From contig JAIVFJ010000058.1 in the NCBI GenBank assembly GCA_025765615.1, forward strand, positions 124,001 to 188,000: a DNA stretch of 64,000 nucleotides, written 5' to 3'. The notes under the pieces were generated by a model that saw only the letters and a list, made by a program, of their open reading frames with translations, was not told where the DNA came from and ran no database searches. Below are positions 43,601 to 54,093 of this stretch, one piece after another; position 1 is the stretch's first letter, and each line of letters opens with the position of its first letter. Both the position numbers and the translations under genes were made by a program. The stretch is from Zopfochytrium polystomum (Eukaryota > Chytridiomycota > Chytridiomycetes > Chytridiales > Chytridiaceae).

Positions 43601-44541
43601 CAAGCGGCGCAACAGATTCAGGCGCACCAGTACATGCTTCAGCAGCAGCAACAGCAGCAGCAACTTCAATTGCAACAGTATCAACAGCAGCAACAGCTTC
43701 TGCTTCAGCAGCAGCAACAGCAGCAACACCTCCATAATCAGCAGATGATGCGGCGGGCATCATCGTCTTCTTCGTCCAATCTTGCGCAGTCCGCAGCCGG
43801 CTCCCCGGCAGTCAACAGCCCCGCAGTTACAGCGGCAAGATTGGTGCGCCCGGGTCAAATCGGTACTAACGGACTTCCAACCAATCTTTTGGCGGGCCTT
43901 GCATCATCCGGGGCTGTCAACAGCAGCCAGTCCGTATCCAACCACAATCTTTCAATTCAGCAGCAGCAGCAGCAGCAGTTGCAGCAAAGGCAGCAGGCCC
44001 AGTTCAAAGTTTCGTCATCGGGGGAAGACAATTCGTCCGTTCTGTCCAACCGAGCTGGCTCGGGGACCCCGACAGCTACGATCCCAACATCGGCCTCAAG
44101 CGGTACCGCTGCTCCAAGCCCTGCACAAGCAAATCCAAAGCCTGCACAGTCGACTGTGGTATCTAGTGCCGCGAACAGCAGCAGCTTGAACGCCCAGGAC
44201 TTCAACGCAGGAAATGGATCGAACGGCAACAGCAGTAGCAGCACTAGCAGCAATATGAGCAGCACAGGTCTAGACGATTTCTCGTTTTTGGACGACTCAT
44301 CCCTCGACATGGGCAGTAGCCTCTTGAGTAGTGATTTGGGGTTCGGAAGTGGACTGCTTGGGGGCGGCGGATCGGCAATGGACGACAGCGACCTCGATCT
44401 TCTCGCGATGATGCAGATGAACGATATGTAAGTACAATGTGTTGCTGTTTCGTGTATGTGGTTGCGGCGACATTTTGAAGGCTAACGGGGCCGCACTCTC
44501 CTGTATCTCCCAGGTTGGACCCGTCGTTGAAGTTACTGTGA
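40612..44541 (+). CDS. coiled-coil, poly-Gln nuclear-type protein
   Basis: Three exons (40612-41041, 41118-44427, 44514-44541) join in phase to 1255 residues. The 76-nt first intron switches frame cleanly (GTATCA...GCCAG). Exon 3 adds only L-D-P-S-L-K-L-L. Layout: Ser-rich N-terminus; a basic KRRRRRP patch near residue 255 that can serve as nuclear localisation signal; a long heptad-type coiled coil rich in Glu/Lys from about residue 310 to 760; Gln-rich blocks near 780-830, 950-990 and 1055; a Ser/Asn region; and an acidic C-terminus (DDFSFLDDSSLDMG, MDDSDLDLLAMM) like a transactivation domain. The layout suggests a transcriptional co-regulator, but no named family is recognised. The start ATG lies just 15 bases after a T37 run. 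Confidence 0.65.
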
Positions 44542-44993
44542 ATGAACCAACGAGAATGTTCAATTTGTTTTATTGTTTTGTTCGGACCTTTCATGATTAA
44601 ATTCACCCCAGATCCATCGTGCCTGCATAACCCCCAAACGGAACGCGTTTCTGCTGGCGACATCCTGCAAAGCCCCCTCCCTCTAATCTCGGTATTTGAT
44701 CTCTAATAAATATGTTATGAGAATTATCTTTCAGCCTTTCAACCGAAGTTCCGGGCAGTTGGCCAGCGAGTGCGCGGGCGACAACATTCTGAGCGCAATC
44801 GCCACCAGTTCTATGGGAAGGCGGTCAATCGTACGCGCCTCTGAAGCCAGCACCACCAGCGTGCGCGGTCGAGTGCACGGTCCAGTCACGAGTGGCGAGT
44901 GGTGAAAAACAACATCGAGAGGCGGAAAAGCGCCGCGAGCAAACCGTAGCGTTAAGCTCAGGCTGCTGGTGTTCCCGGTGAATAACATTTTGT

Positions 44994-45030
44994 CAAACAA
45001 ACAAACAAACAAACAAACAAACAAACAAAC
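44994..45030. repeat. CAAA tetranucleotide microsatellite
   Basis: About nine CAAA units; a second short inverted run lies 70 bp downstream. Confidence 0.9.
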
Positions 45031-45099
45031 ATGGTGACAAATGGTTTGACAACCCTTCTTTTCTACAATGGGGGCCTTCCATAAAACCCAAAAACCCCT

Positions 45100-45129
45100 C
45101 AAACAAACAAAAAATTTTTTGTTTGTTTG
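45100..45129. repeat. perfect 30-bp palindrome
   Basis: Two 15-base arms meet without a loop at 45114/45115: CAAACAAACAAAAAA and its reverse complement. It could extrude as a cruciform, and probably arose by inversion of the nearby CAAA run. Confidence 0.85.
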
Positions 45130-45266
45130 TTTGGGATTTCGAAGAAGAAGTCCCCCAATCCGATCAAAGTTTCGCCAACGTGGGAGACATTGACAACAAC
45201 CAACGTACATAAAATGGGCAAAGCCCGATCGCAGTTCCTCCAAAATAGCTTTAAACAACAAACAGT

Positions 45267-48167
45267 ATGTCGTCCACACACGGAATGGCGCGGCCCGTAG
45301 CAGCGACCCTTGCGTCGACCGTTCTCCCCACCCGTGCGAAGCTCGACCAGCTCGCCCACTACACCGTCCAAGTGCCGGCCGACGGCTCGTTCCACGTGAC
45401 CACCTTTGGCTCGCGGGTCGACGGTCTCGACAGCTCGGTGAAGGCCGGTCCCCGCGGGCCCGTTGAGCTTGCGGACACGGTGGCGAGGGAGAAAATCTCG
45501 CATTTTGACCACGAGCGTATACCCGAGCGCGTCGTGCACGCGAGAGGGGTTGGCGCTCATGGGCACTTTGTCCTTCATGTAAGCGCGCACCTCAACAATC
45601 CAGGTCTCCCCTCCTCCTGCTTTATTGCGTTCATTTTCAGCTGTGAGCCCAGAACGTCGTTCCTCTAATAATGCAATGGTTGTTCCCCCTTGTCTAGACG
45701 TCACTGGAAGAGTACACAACTGCTCCGGTTCTCACGACAGCCGGCCGCTCCACGCCGACTGTTTGTGCGGTTCTCTACAGTCCTGGGGTCAAAAGGCGCT
45801 GCAGAGACCGCACGCGAGGTCAGAGGGTTCGCGACTCGATTTTACACTTCGGAGGGAAACTGGGACATTGTAAGAGAGACGAATTTCCGCCCTTTTTCGT
45901 GTGTAGATCTTTCGCTTTCCATTTACGGGCCAATGCAGGTCGGGAACAACATACCTGTCTTTTTCATCCAAGACGGTATGCAGTTCCCTGACCTGATTCA
46001 CGCCGGCAAGCCCGAGCCGCAGCTGAATATGCCGCAGGCGCAGACTGCTCACGACTCCTTCTGGGACTTCATTTCGTTTGTGCCAGAGTCGACTCACATG
46101 GTTCGTCGTGTTTTTAGCCATTTCGAACTTTTCAACTTTTCTTTTTTTGAAGATTATGTGGATGCTATCCCAATACACTACCCCGCGCTCGTACCGCATG
46201 ATGCCAGGTACCTCTGCAGGCGACCCTGTGCACAAGCTTAAAGATACTTGTTTCTGATCACCTACCACCTATCTACGCAGGGTTCGGTGTCAACACATAC
46301 GTATTTGTGAACGCAGCGGGGAAGCGGTTCTTCGTGAAATTTCACTGGAAGCCGCATTTGGGCCGGCACGGCCTGATATGGGACGAGTGCCTGAAACTCG
46401 GAGGTCAAGACCCTGATTTCCTTCGGCGAGATCTGGCGGAGGCCATCGAAGCGGGCACTTTTCCAAAATACGAGTTTGGTGTGCAGCTAAGTTGAGTCAC
46501 TTTCATTCCAGCCTTTGAGTGGTCGAGTGTGCTGCACGAAACCATTGCTTCCTAAGCTCTCACTCCGCTGTTGCAGTTCCGGAAGAGAACGAGCACGACT
46601 TTGATTTTGATTTGCTGGATTGCACCAAGCTTGTGCCTGAGGAGCTCGTTCCAATCAAATGGGTGGGAACGATGACCCTCGATCGAAATCCCACCGACTA
46701 CTTTGCGGAGGTGGAGCAAGTCGCGTTCTGTGTGCAACATCTCGTCCCTGGGATAGAGCTTTCTTTGGACCCAATGCTTACGACGCGGGCTTTTAGTTAC
46801 TTTGACAGTATGTTGTCATTTGAGAGTAGCCCAGCCAAAGTATCTTATAGTTCCCTCTCCACCCATCGACAGCTCAACTCATACGCCTTGGTGGTCCCAA
46901 CTTCAATCAAATTCCGATCAACAAGCCTCTTTGCCCGTTTATCACTACACTTCGTGACGGCTTCCACCAAGCCACTGTCCAGTCTGGACCAAACTACTTT
47001 CCAAACAGATTCAACATCCCACGCACACCCTCAACGGAAAGCGGAGACTCTGAGCAGGACACAAAGGCTACCCTTGCGGTGTGGCCGCAAACGGTCTCTG
47101 GAACCCGCGGTCGCCATAGAGGGCCGAAGTTTGCCGAACACTATGACCAAGCACGAATGTTTTACCAGGCCCTTGGCGCCCGCTGAAAAGAAGATTTTGA
47201 AGCAAGCCGCCAAGTTTGAACTAGGCAGGGTTTGCGACAAAGGGATTCGCGAAATAATCGTGACGCGGTTTGGTTAGTTGGCGTTTTCTACACCTCGTTG
47301 GAATCAGCCTGCGGTTCTAATTTCTCCGCTACTGAAGCGAAAGTGGACCTCGAGCTGGCAATGGACGTTGCCGTGGCGCTGTCCGTCCGGCTGCCCGCAT
47401 CCACAGCCACAGCCGCCTCCTCCCTCTCTCAAGCTCCACGAGACCGGAAACCCAATTTCGATGCTGTCCTCGGACAACACGTTCACCGCCACTGGCCGAA
47501 AACTGGCCATCATGGCGCTCGACGGGATACGATGCAGTGCAAGTGTCTGCTCTTGCTGTGTCGCTGCCGACAGTCTTTGGCGTTGTCGTGCAGCTGATAG
47601 GCACGCGGCCCGGGCGGTGCATACCGCGTGGGAGGATCGGTGAGAGCGACGCCGGCGGCGGTGGCAGCGGGCGGGACGCGGACTTTGGGCTGGAGACGGC
47701 GCGGTCCGACCATGTTTGACGCGGTGTTTTTCCCGGACGGCGACGAGCGGTACGTGAAAGGCTTGAAGGCTGGCAGGTGCGTGCACTGGGCCAGGGAGAT
47801 GTACGGGACACTGCAAGCCGATTGCGGCGGCGGGGACGGCCGCGGAGTGGTGAGTTTGTTTTGAGACTATTTGTCGTTGCGAAATAAGAACTGCAGAGCT
47901 GACTGTGCCATTTGTTTTTGGGTGCGCGCGTACTGGTTACCGCGCAGGCTGCACCGTGAGGCCTTGCCTACAAAGATTGACACGGAGCAGGTCTCTGACG
48001 ACGGAAAGTACGTCAACCACCTCGGCGTGCTGCTTGCGCCGAGCCTGAAGTCGGACGAATCTGGCTGGATCGAGAAGCTGACGTGCGGCGCGTCTGACTC
48101 GGCTAGCTTTGGCGGCGCTCTACTGAAGCTGGTTGCGGGGCATCGCTTCTTACGGGCGTGTGACTGA
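45267..48167 (+). pseudogene. large-subunit (clade 2) catalase pseudogene
   Basis: A nearly full-length catalase with its C-terminal flavodoxin/GATase-like domain. Recognisable: [19 protein letters not shown] (catalytic His), [79 protein letters not shown], the heme-Tyr block FSYFDTQ and NFNQIPINKP. Several GT-AG introns are still intact, for example after GAHGHFVLH. Frame changes without splice signals occur near 45761, 47178, 47395, 47530 and 47711. The C-terminal domain (KLAIMALDG, FDAVFFPDG, VHWAREMYGTL) is scattered over three frames. At least five lesions make it a pseudogene rather than an annotation artefact, unless the assembly is locally poor. Catalases disproportionate H2O2; the loss implies other catalases or peroxidases do this job here. 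Confidence 0.8.
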
Positions 48168-48666
48168 TGACGTGGCGTTCTGATTTCATTTTCTTTTTTC
48201 TTTCCTGGTTGGTGCTCATGCAGTCGTCCTTTTCTAAATATGTTTCCGGTATGATGTGCTACACTCTGTCTGCTCTTTCTTCGCTGCTTCTAACCGGTCA
48301 CAACAGCAACATACCTATCCCCCCCACTTCCTTTGCTGCTGCATGTTTCGCCCGGCTAGCGCTGGCAAGAGATATCCGTCTTCGTGATACAGGGGTGAGG
48401 GTGGCTTGCATTGCTGCAGTCCCCAACAGAAAAGTATTAAAATGTATAGTGTATGAAGCCATAACAGTGAGGCGGCCGCTGCCAACGCGTTCAACGGTAG
48501 TAGTATGAGGACGACCTGCGCGGAGAGTGGAACTCTCCAGGCATTCTTCCATTTTGCAGGTTACAGTATGTTCCAGTTATGTTGGGCACGTGGGCGAAGC
48601 CAGGAGCGAGACTGTTTTTGCTCTGCTTGGTTTTTTTCTTGCATTTTCTTGAAACAAACAGCAACG
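48168..48666. other. intergenic region, nothing recognised
   Basis: 500 bp between the catalase pseudogene and the next gene. No motif or splice-supported frame. Confidence 0.45.
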
Positions 48667-50102
48667 ATGAACAACAGCGGAAACGGCAATATCAAGGCCG
48701 CGACGGCCGCACGGCTGAACGTCCTCAAGAACAAGAAGGGCCGAGCGGCAGCCGCCGCAGCCGCAGCCGCAGCCGCCACACCCGCCACGGCCCCCACCAC
48801 CGCTTCTGCAGGAGCTGCACCAGCGATGGAGAAGTCTCCCCCAGGGACTCCTGCGGTCGCTGCAGCCAAACCGTCCAACGCGATCAGTGCAGCTGCAGCG
48901 CTGCGACGACCATCGTCGTCAGCCTCCACATCTTCGACGACGTCTTCTACTTCGCAAGGCAGCGCGTCGGAGCTTCCTTACTCCTCTGCCAGAGGTCCCG
49001 TTGCCCCAATCAGGCTCTGTTTCTGGCCCTTTGGCCGCGTCCACTCGTTCAAATGGCCGCATCGCCATCCCGCAGCTCGCACTCGGAGCCTCCAATGTCC
49101 CCGACATCGCCCACGTCGCCCACGACGACTGCATCGCGGAGCAGGACGGTCGTAGCGGTATCGCTCAAGAAGGGCAGTATTTCGGCATGAGAAGTCCGCC
49201 CAAGCCGGTGGCACCCGCCCCAGTGACTGGTGTGGCGGGGGCAAAGGTTGACGAATCGTTGACGTCACTCGCTCGGGAGACTCCTGAAATCGACGAAGTT
49301 GCCAAAGCTTTATTGGAGCTAGGAGTTCAAGCAAACCTTCCAGCCTGAGCCGCCAACCCCGGTGTCGAGTGCTACCACCTCGCATGGAATTAAAGTGGCC
49401 GACACAGACGAGTTGGCTTCTGCTACCGTCATGGATGAGCTGGAAACAAGCCAAAAATTGGACGTGATTACCGACTCCCGTCTCGCTGAACAGTTCGACG
49501 CCGCAGTGGACAAGCACGACATCGCTGTTGCGGCTGAGGCTGTTTCAGAGCTGGTTGGTGAGGTTCTCTCGGAAATTGTAGTCAGCCAGCCATATTCGAA
49601 GAAGGATGATTCCGCGGACATTGACATGCTGGACATGATGAGCACCACCTCAACCGTAATGTCTCCTGGCACACTTGAGGCCGAAGCGCAAGGTTCAGCA
49701 AAGCCGACGTCTTTGACTCGTAGCGTCGCTGTCAGAGTGATCTCTATTACTGGTCCCATTGTCAACCGAACCATCTCCGCTCTGTCTCCAATTCTAGCAC
49801 TGGTTCAAAAGAATCCCCGTCTGGCTCAAGTCTTGAAATGGGGAGCTTTCACGGCGATGCTTCCAATTCTGGTGCCAATTTTCCTTTTAACTTGGCCCGC
49901 AATACTCGGCTATCGCCTTTCTTCCAACAAAGAAGGTGGCTTGAAGCACCGAATCAAGGCCTCGCTGAGAGGATTCGTGAATCGCTTGAAAGAACTGATT
50001 AAGGAGGGAATCGTTTCCACCCAACCGCAACCGGAACGTCAAACCTTCGTCAGTGTGAAGACAACCGAGGGATACGCGATTGACCTTGCCAATGTTGTTT
50101 GA
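48667..50102 (+). CDS. Ala/Ser-rich single-pass membrane protein, model unresolved
   Basis: The ATG at 48667 opens a frame with an 11-Ala run and Ser/Thr/Pro-rich sequence. Coding character then moves to the +1 frame near 49000 and again near 49330. Each switch coincides with a 19-nt segment having GT...AG ends (48995-49013, 49325-49343). Removing both gives 465 residues in frame, but introns this short are unprecedented for fungi as far as is known, so indels or other splicing are as likely. The last part (49344-50102) is convincing: acidic ETPEIDEV-type helices, EVLSEIVVSQPYSKKD, then one transmembrane helix (TAMLPILVPIFLLTWPAILGY) and a basic tail (LKHRIKASLRGFVNRLKEL). No family recognised. 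A membrane-anchored disordered protein is all that can be said. Confidence 0.45.
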
Positions 50103-50479
50103 GTGCTGCTTCAAATCAACGCCCATGGACCTCATTTATTTTCGTGCTCCCTCTTTAATCGGCCCGTTTGCGCTAACTTTTCTTTGCAGAGCCTCCTGGA
50201 ATTACCTGATTTCCATTGCTTTTATGTTGGATTCGCTGTTTTTGTTGAAACGTCGCCCTTATTCTTAAATTACCCTTACGTTATCCATTGCTTCCGGCCT
50301 CAACTTAACAGAGCACGCTTGTTTCCAGCTGGCGTGCTTGGTGTTGAGTAGCCCAATCAGTTGGAAATTGTCCCCTTTATCAATTCATCTTATCGACACT
50401 ACTAACACGAAAATGAAACAACAATGCCGCCCTCCCTGTTGGCCGTGTCAAACTTTTGCAACCCGCTGAAAATCTTCTA
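50103..50479. other. intergenic region, nothing recognised
   Basis: 380 bp between two plus-strand genes; T-rich 3' flank of the upstream gene followed by the next promoter. Confidence 0.45.
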
Positions 50480-50999
50480 ATGGGTCGACGGAAGACATCT
50501 TCTCAATTGTCGCCATCTCTCAAATCGCCGCCATCGGAGGCGACGGCCGGCAGCAGCAGGGCCGGCGCCACAACAGCGCCATCGGCGACGATCACCGCCG
50601 CGCCGATCGTCCTCCTCCCGCGTGTCACGGTCGCCACCACCGCCCCCGCCACCGTCTTGGCCAGCGTGGCGGTCCCCGGAGGTCGTGGTGCCGGTGATCC
50701 TCCTCCTCAACGTTGCGTCGGCTTTCCTCCTATCATCGGATCTCGTACCTCTACCGCTCCGCGACGCGCACCGGCAGTCGCGGACAGACCGCGACCTGGG
50801 CACGCTGTCGACGGTGGTCGGGTCGGCGGCGGCGTTTGCGAGCATGCTGCTGCTGTGGGGGCACGACGGCCTGCAGCGGCGGTACGGGTGGGTGGCGGGC
50901 ACGGCGGTCGCGTGCGTGCACATTGGCGTCGGCATGGTGGTTGCCGCGGACGCTTTTGTCGCGGCCGTAATGGTCGGGAGGGGGTGGGGTGTGTTTTGA
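50480..50999 (+). CDS. small multi-pass membrane protein, unrecognised
   Basis: Two exons, 50480-50621 and 50665-50999, join in phase 1 across a 43-nt intron (GTGTCA...GGCCAG) to 158 residues. The N-terminal 50 residues are Ser/Ala/Thr-rich. Three hydrophobic helices follow: VVVPVILLLNVASAFLL, TVVGSAAAFASMLLLW and GTAVACVHIGVGMVVAADAFVAAVM. Two short loops are charged (LRDAHRQSRTDRD, HDGLQRRYG). The compact architecture resembles fungal small membrane proteins of unknown function. No family is recognised. The start is the nearest ATG in the exon-1 frame; an additional upstream exon is possible. Confidence 0.5.
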
Positions 51000-51900
51000 G
51001 GGTTTCGTCGGACCTGCCACATGTTTGCTTACTGGGTTTAACCTTCCATTCCCCCTAATTCTGCGTCTGCCGTTCTCGTGCAGAGAGGAAGAGGAAAGCC
51101 TGAAAGCGCAATACAGTTTACCATTTTGGTTTTCAGGAAAGAGCCATAGCATCGTCGGTGCTCTCCCCAGCCCGCGGTTCTCGAAACTCCAGCGGTCCTC
51201 TCCATCCGAGAGCCGGATCGCGCGCACATGATAGTCAGAAAATGGTATCGCAATCCACCTTGCTGACCCCTGTCACGAAGATGAAGTTGCCGCTGCCCCC
51301 CCCCCCGGCCTTGGCATTCGACGAGCGGCTTTGTAATTAAAGTTTTGGCGCCCTTACTTGAGACAAAGAGGCAAAATAGTTTAGAGCGGAATACAGGTTC
51401 CCATTTATCGCACGTCTGTCGCGTCAAAAAGCAGAACGTCGAGGACCCGTCCAATCCCCTGCAGCTAATGACCACGCGGCTGCCAGCCACATAGGGGCAG
51501 CCTGCCGTCGGCGAGGAGGAACGCGTAACCAGGGTCGTCCGAAAAGAGCGTAGCCTGCGCGCCAAAATGATTGAACCAGTTGCGGCGTGCATGCACCACA
51601 GCGCTGTGTAGACATACATCGAGATGCGTATTCCGCAGGCACGACTGGATCCGTCGGCATCAGCTGCGAAGATGTCGATGGCAAAGCCTGCTGAGGCGCC
51701 ACTCCGTTGACTGAGTGTATTTTTTTCCTTTCCTCCATCGAACCAGTTGGTCTTAATTTCGCCCCACCCTTCAGCTCGTCACTACACCCAACAACATCAC
51801 AACCCAATTTGTTACTCCCGCGTTCTCTGCCTGCAGGGAAAAGATTTCGAAACTAGAGTTGGAACATGCACTGCAATCGGTAAAAAAGAAGCCTTAAAAC
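51000..51900. other. intergenic region, nothing recognised
   Basis: 900 bp between convergent genes. A minus-strand open frame at 51424-51807 lacks motifs and splice support. A C13 run occurs near 51295-51307. Confidence 0.45.
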
Positions 51901-54093
51901 TCACCTTGGAGCCGCCCGAATGATGTCATCCACCCGGAGAATCATCTCCGCTGCCTCCGATGCTGACAACAGTACTTGCCGCTTCAGTTTGAAAGATTCG
52001 GTGATGCCAAGTTCCCGAACATCTGCGATGCTGCCTTCATACATATTGAGACCATACGTGCTCCTTCCCTCGTTATGCGCCGCGCGCAGTCGGGCGACCA
52101 AATCAGAGCTGTCGTACCCAGCGTTGTCGGCCAAAATAGTGGGCAGCTGCGGTGAAAATATGGTGAGGGCACGACGCTTATACGGTCAATTCACCTGGCG
52201 AAGCCCACGAGCAAAAGCCTCGACTGCCAGGGCCTTTTTTCCAGGGGTTACAACGGCTATTTCATCCACCGCTTTCGCCATCAGGACCTCGGAGCAACCG
52301 CCGCCGAGGACAGTCCGCGGCTCCGCGACAGTTTGCGAGAGGACGCATAGGGCATCGTGCAACGATCGCTCTGCCTCATCAAGCAGCTGACCGGTAGCGC
52401 CGCGAAGCACAACAGTGCACGCCTCGCCAGCTGCGACACCACTGAACTTGATCAAACGATCCTCACCAATAATGATCTCTTCGATGAGATCACAGTGGCC
52501 GAGCTTGAAAAGCTCGGGGTGGTCGAACGTTGATGCGATATCACTGCCTGTAACAAGCGCCAGTCGTTCCACTCCCTCGAAGTCTGCATGTTCGATGGCC
52601 ATGATTCCAGCATCGGCGAACAGTTGCTCCGGGTAGTTGTAAATGAGCTGGCGGTTGACAAAGCTACAACAGTTCCTTTAATCCAAGAACGTCCACTGTG
52701 ATTATCAAATGAAAGACACGTACCAGTTGATTCCGTGGGCTTTGATTTTCTCCACCTTTTGTTTCATCTTTTCCCGCTCAGCACGCTCCAGTTCGGCAAG
52801 CTTCCCCGTCGCGTCGACCCGGACCCGCGCCCCGAAAATCTTGATTTTGTCGGTATCCATAGCTGGTTCGTGAAGCGATTTTGCCTCGTCAAGACTGTAC
52901 AAAAAAATAAAGGGGACTTACGGGTATTCGCAATCATAATCTTGACATTTTCCAGTCGCTTGGGCTGGTTGACGCCAATCTTCTTATCCAGGATAAAACC
53001 TTCACTAAGGTACGAATCTGAAAGCTTTCCGCCAGATTTCTTAATGATTTGAATGTGCTCGAGAGATGTGTTGCCCTGCGGACGAAGCGATGAATAAAGT
53101 TAGTAAAGTTGGCTCGCTAACCGCAAAAAGTTTGGACCAAGCCATCAACCCTCACCTTCAGCCGCAACACAGCATCAACGGCAAGCTTGGCAAAGTGCTC
53201 TTTGTCCTGAGACAGTACTTTCGAGCTCAACGTCGTCTTGGCTATGTTAATAAGATCTTTTCTGAAAAGATCCGCGTCCGAGCTGTGGTCAACAGCAGCG
53301 GCCTCCAGCGCCTTGTATGCAGCCGCCGAAGCGATACGGAAACCTTCGATGATGGTCTGTGGGTGAATCTTTTGCGAGACCAGCCTTTCCGCCTCGCGCA
53401 GCAGCTCCGCCGCCAGGACGCAAACGGAAGTTGTACCGTCGCCGACTTCGTCATCCTGAACTTTGGAAATGTTGACTAGGACTTTGGCGGCCGCGTTGTC
53501 GAGGGCGATAGACTTGAGGATCGTTGCGCCGTCGTTTGTGACGACGACAGAGCCGCGCTCGCTCATGGATTGGAGGATTTTGTCCTAAAATGCCATACGA
53601 TCGGTTGGTTGGTCGGATCGTGCTGCCATGCACTCACCATCCCTTTCGGTCCGAGCGTACTCTTGACCAGATCGCCCACGGCGATGGCTCCAACGAAGGA
53701 TGCCTACGCGTCGAAATTGAGCCTTTTCGTAGAGGAAACGTCAACGGAAATCTTACTCACCAGTCGCGCATTTTCGGACCTCTCCTCAGATCCGCCCTCT
53801 TTGAAGATTGAAACGGGTCCCAATCCGGCCTGTGTTTCGAAACAAAAAAAGGGAAGTGCTCAGCGTCTCGTGCTCTCCAGACAGATCCCACGATCGAGAG
53901 GTCATATGCAGCTCCAAGCGCGCAGGCGTCTCTGCATCGATGCATCGTAGAGGGTGCCCTCGTTGTTCGTGGTATGAATACCCGAACCGCGGGTCGCCGC
54001 GGGGGTGTTGCTTTACTGACGCAGCACGCAACCGCATGGGGGAATTGGTGTCGTCGACCTTGTCGCCCGCTCTCGCGTCCAAGCCCTCACCAT
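51901..54093 (-). CDS. CCT2: T-complex protein 1 subunit beta (CCT2)
   Basis: Exons 54091-54093, 53761-53829, 53638-53703, 53156-53584, 52922-53075, 52724-52862, 52195-52663 and 51901-52146 join in phase to 524 residues. CCT2 is one of eight subunits of the cytosolic ring chaperonin that folds actin, tubulin and WD-repeat proteins. Family blocks: [53 protein letters not shown] (ATP site), SKIHPQTI-type helix, [44 protein letters not shown] and [19 protein letters not shown] and similar blocks identify the beta subunit. Exon 1 would hold only the ATG before a GTGAGG donor and a 261-nt intron; this is the least certain junction. The stop codon overlaps a consensus donor (AAG|GTGAGT). Confidence 0.93.

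Larger units (their letters stand above)
44542..45266. other. intergenic region with CAAA repeats
   Basis: 720 bp between the coiled-coil gene and the catalase pseudogene. Holds a CAAA microsatellite and a 30-bp perfect palindrome of CAAA/TTTG units. No gene seen. Confidence 0.5.

Noticed and set aside
43082..43763. Minus-strand Leu-rich and Ala-rich frames
   Set aside because: They are antisense or shifted readings of CAG/CAA repeats in the poly-Gln gene.
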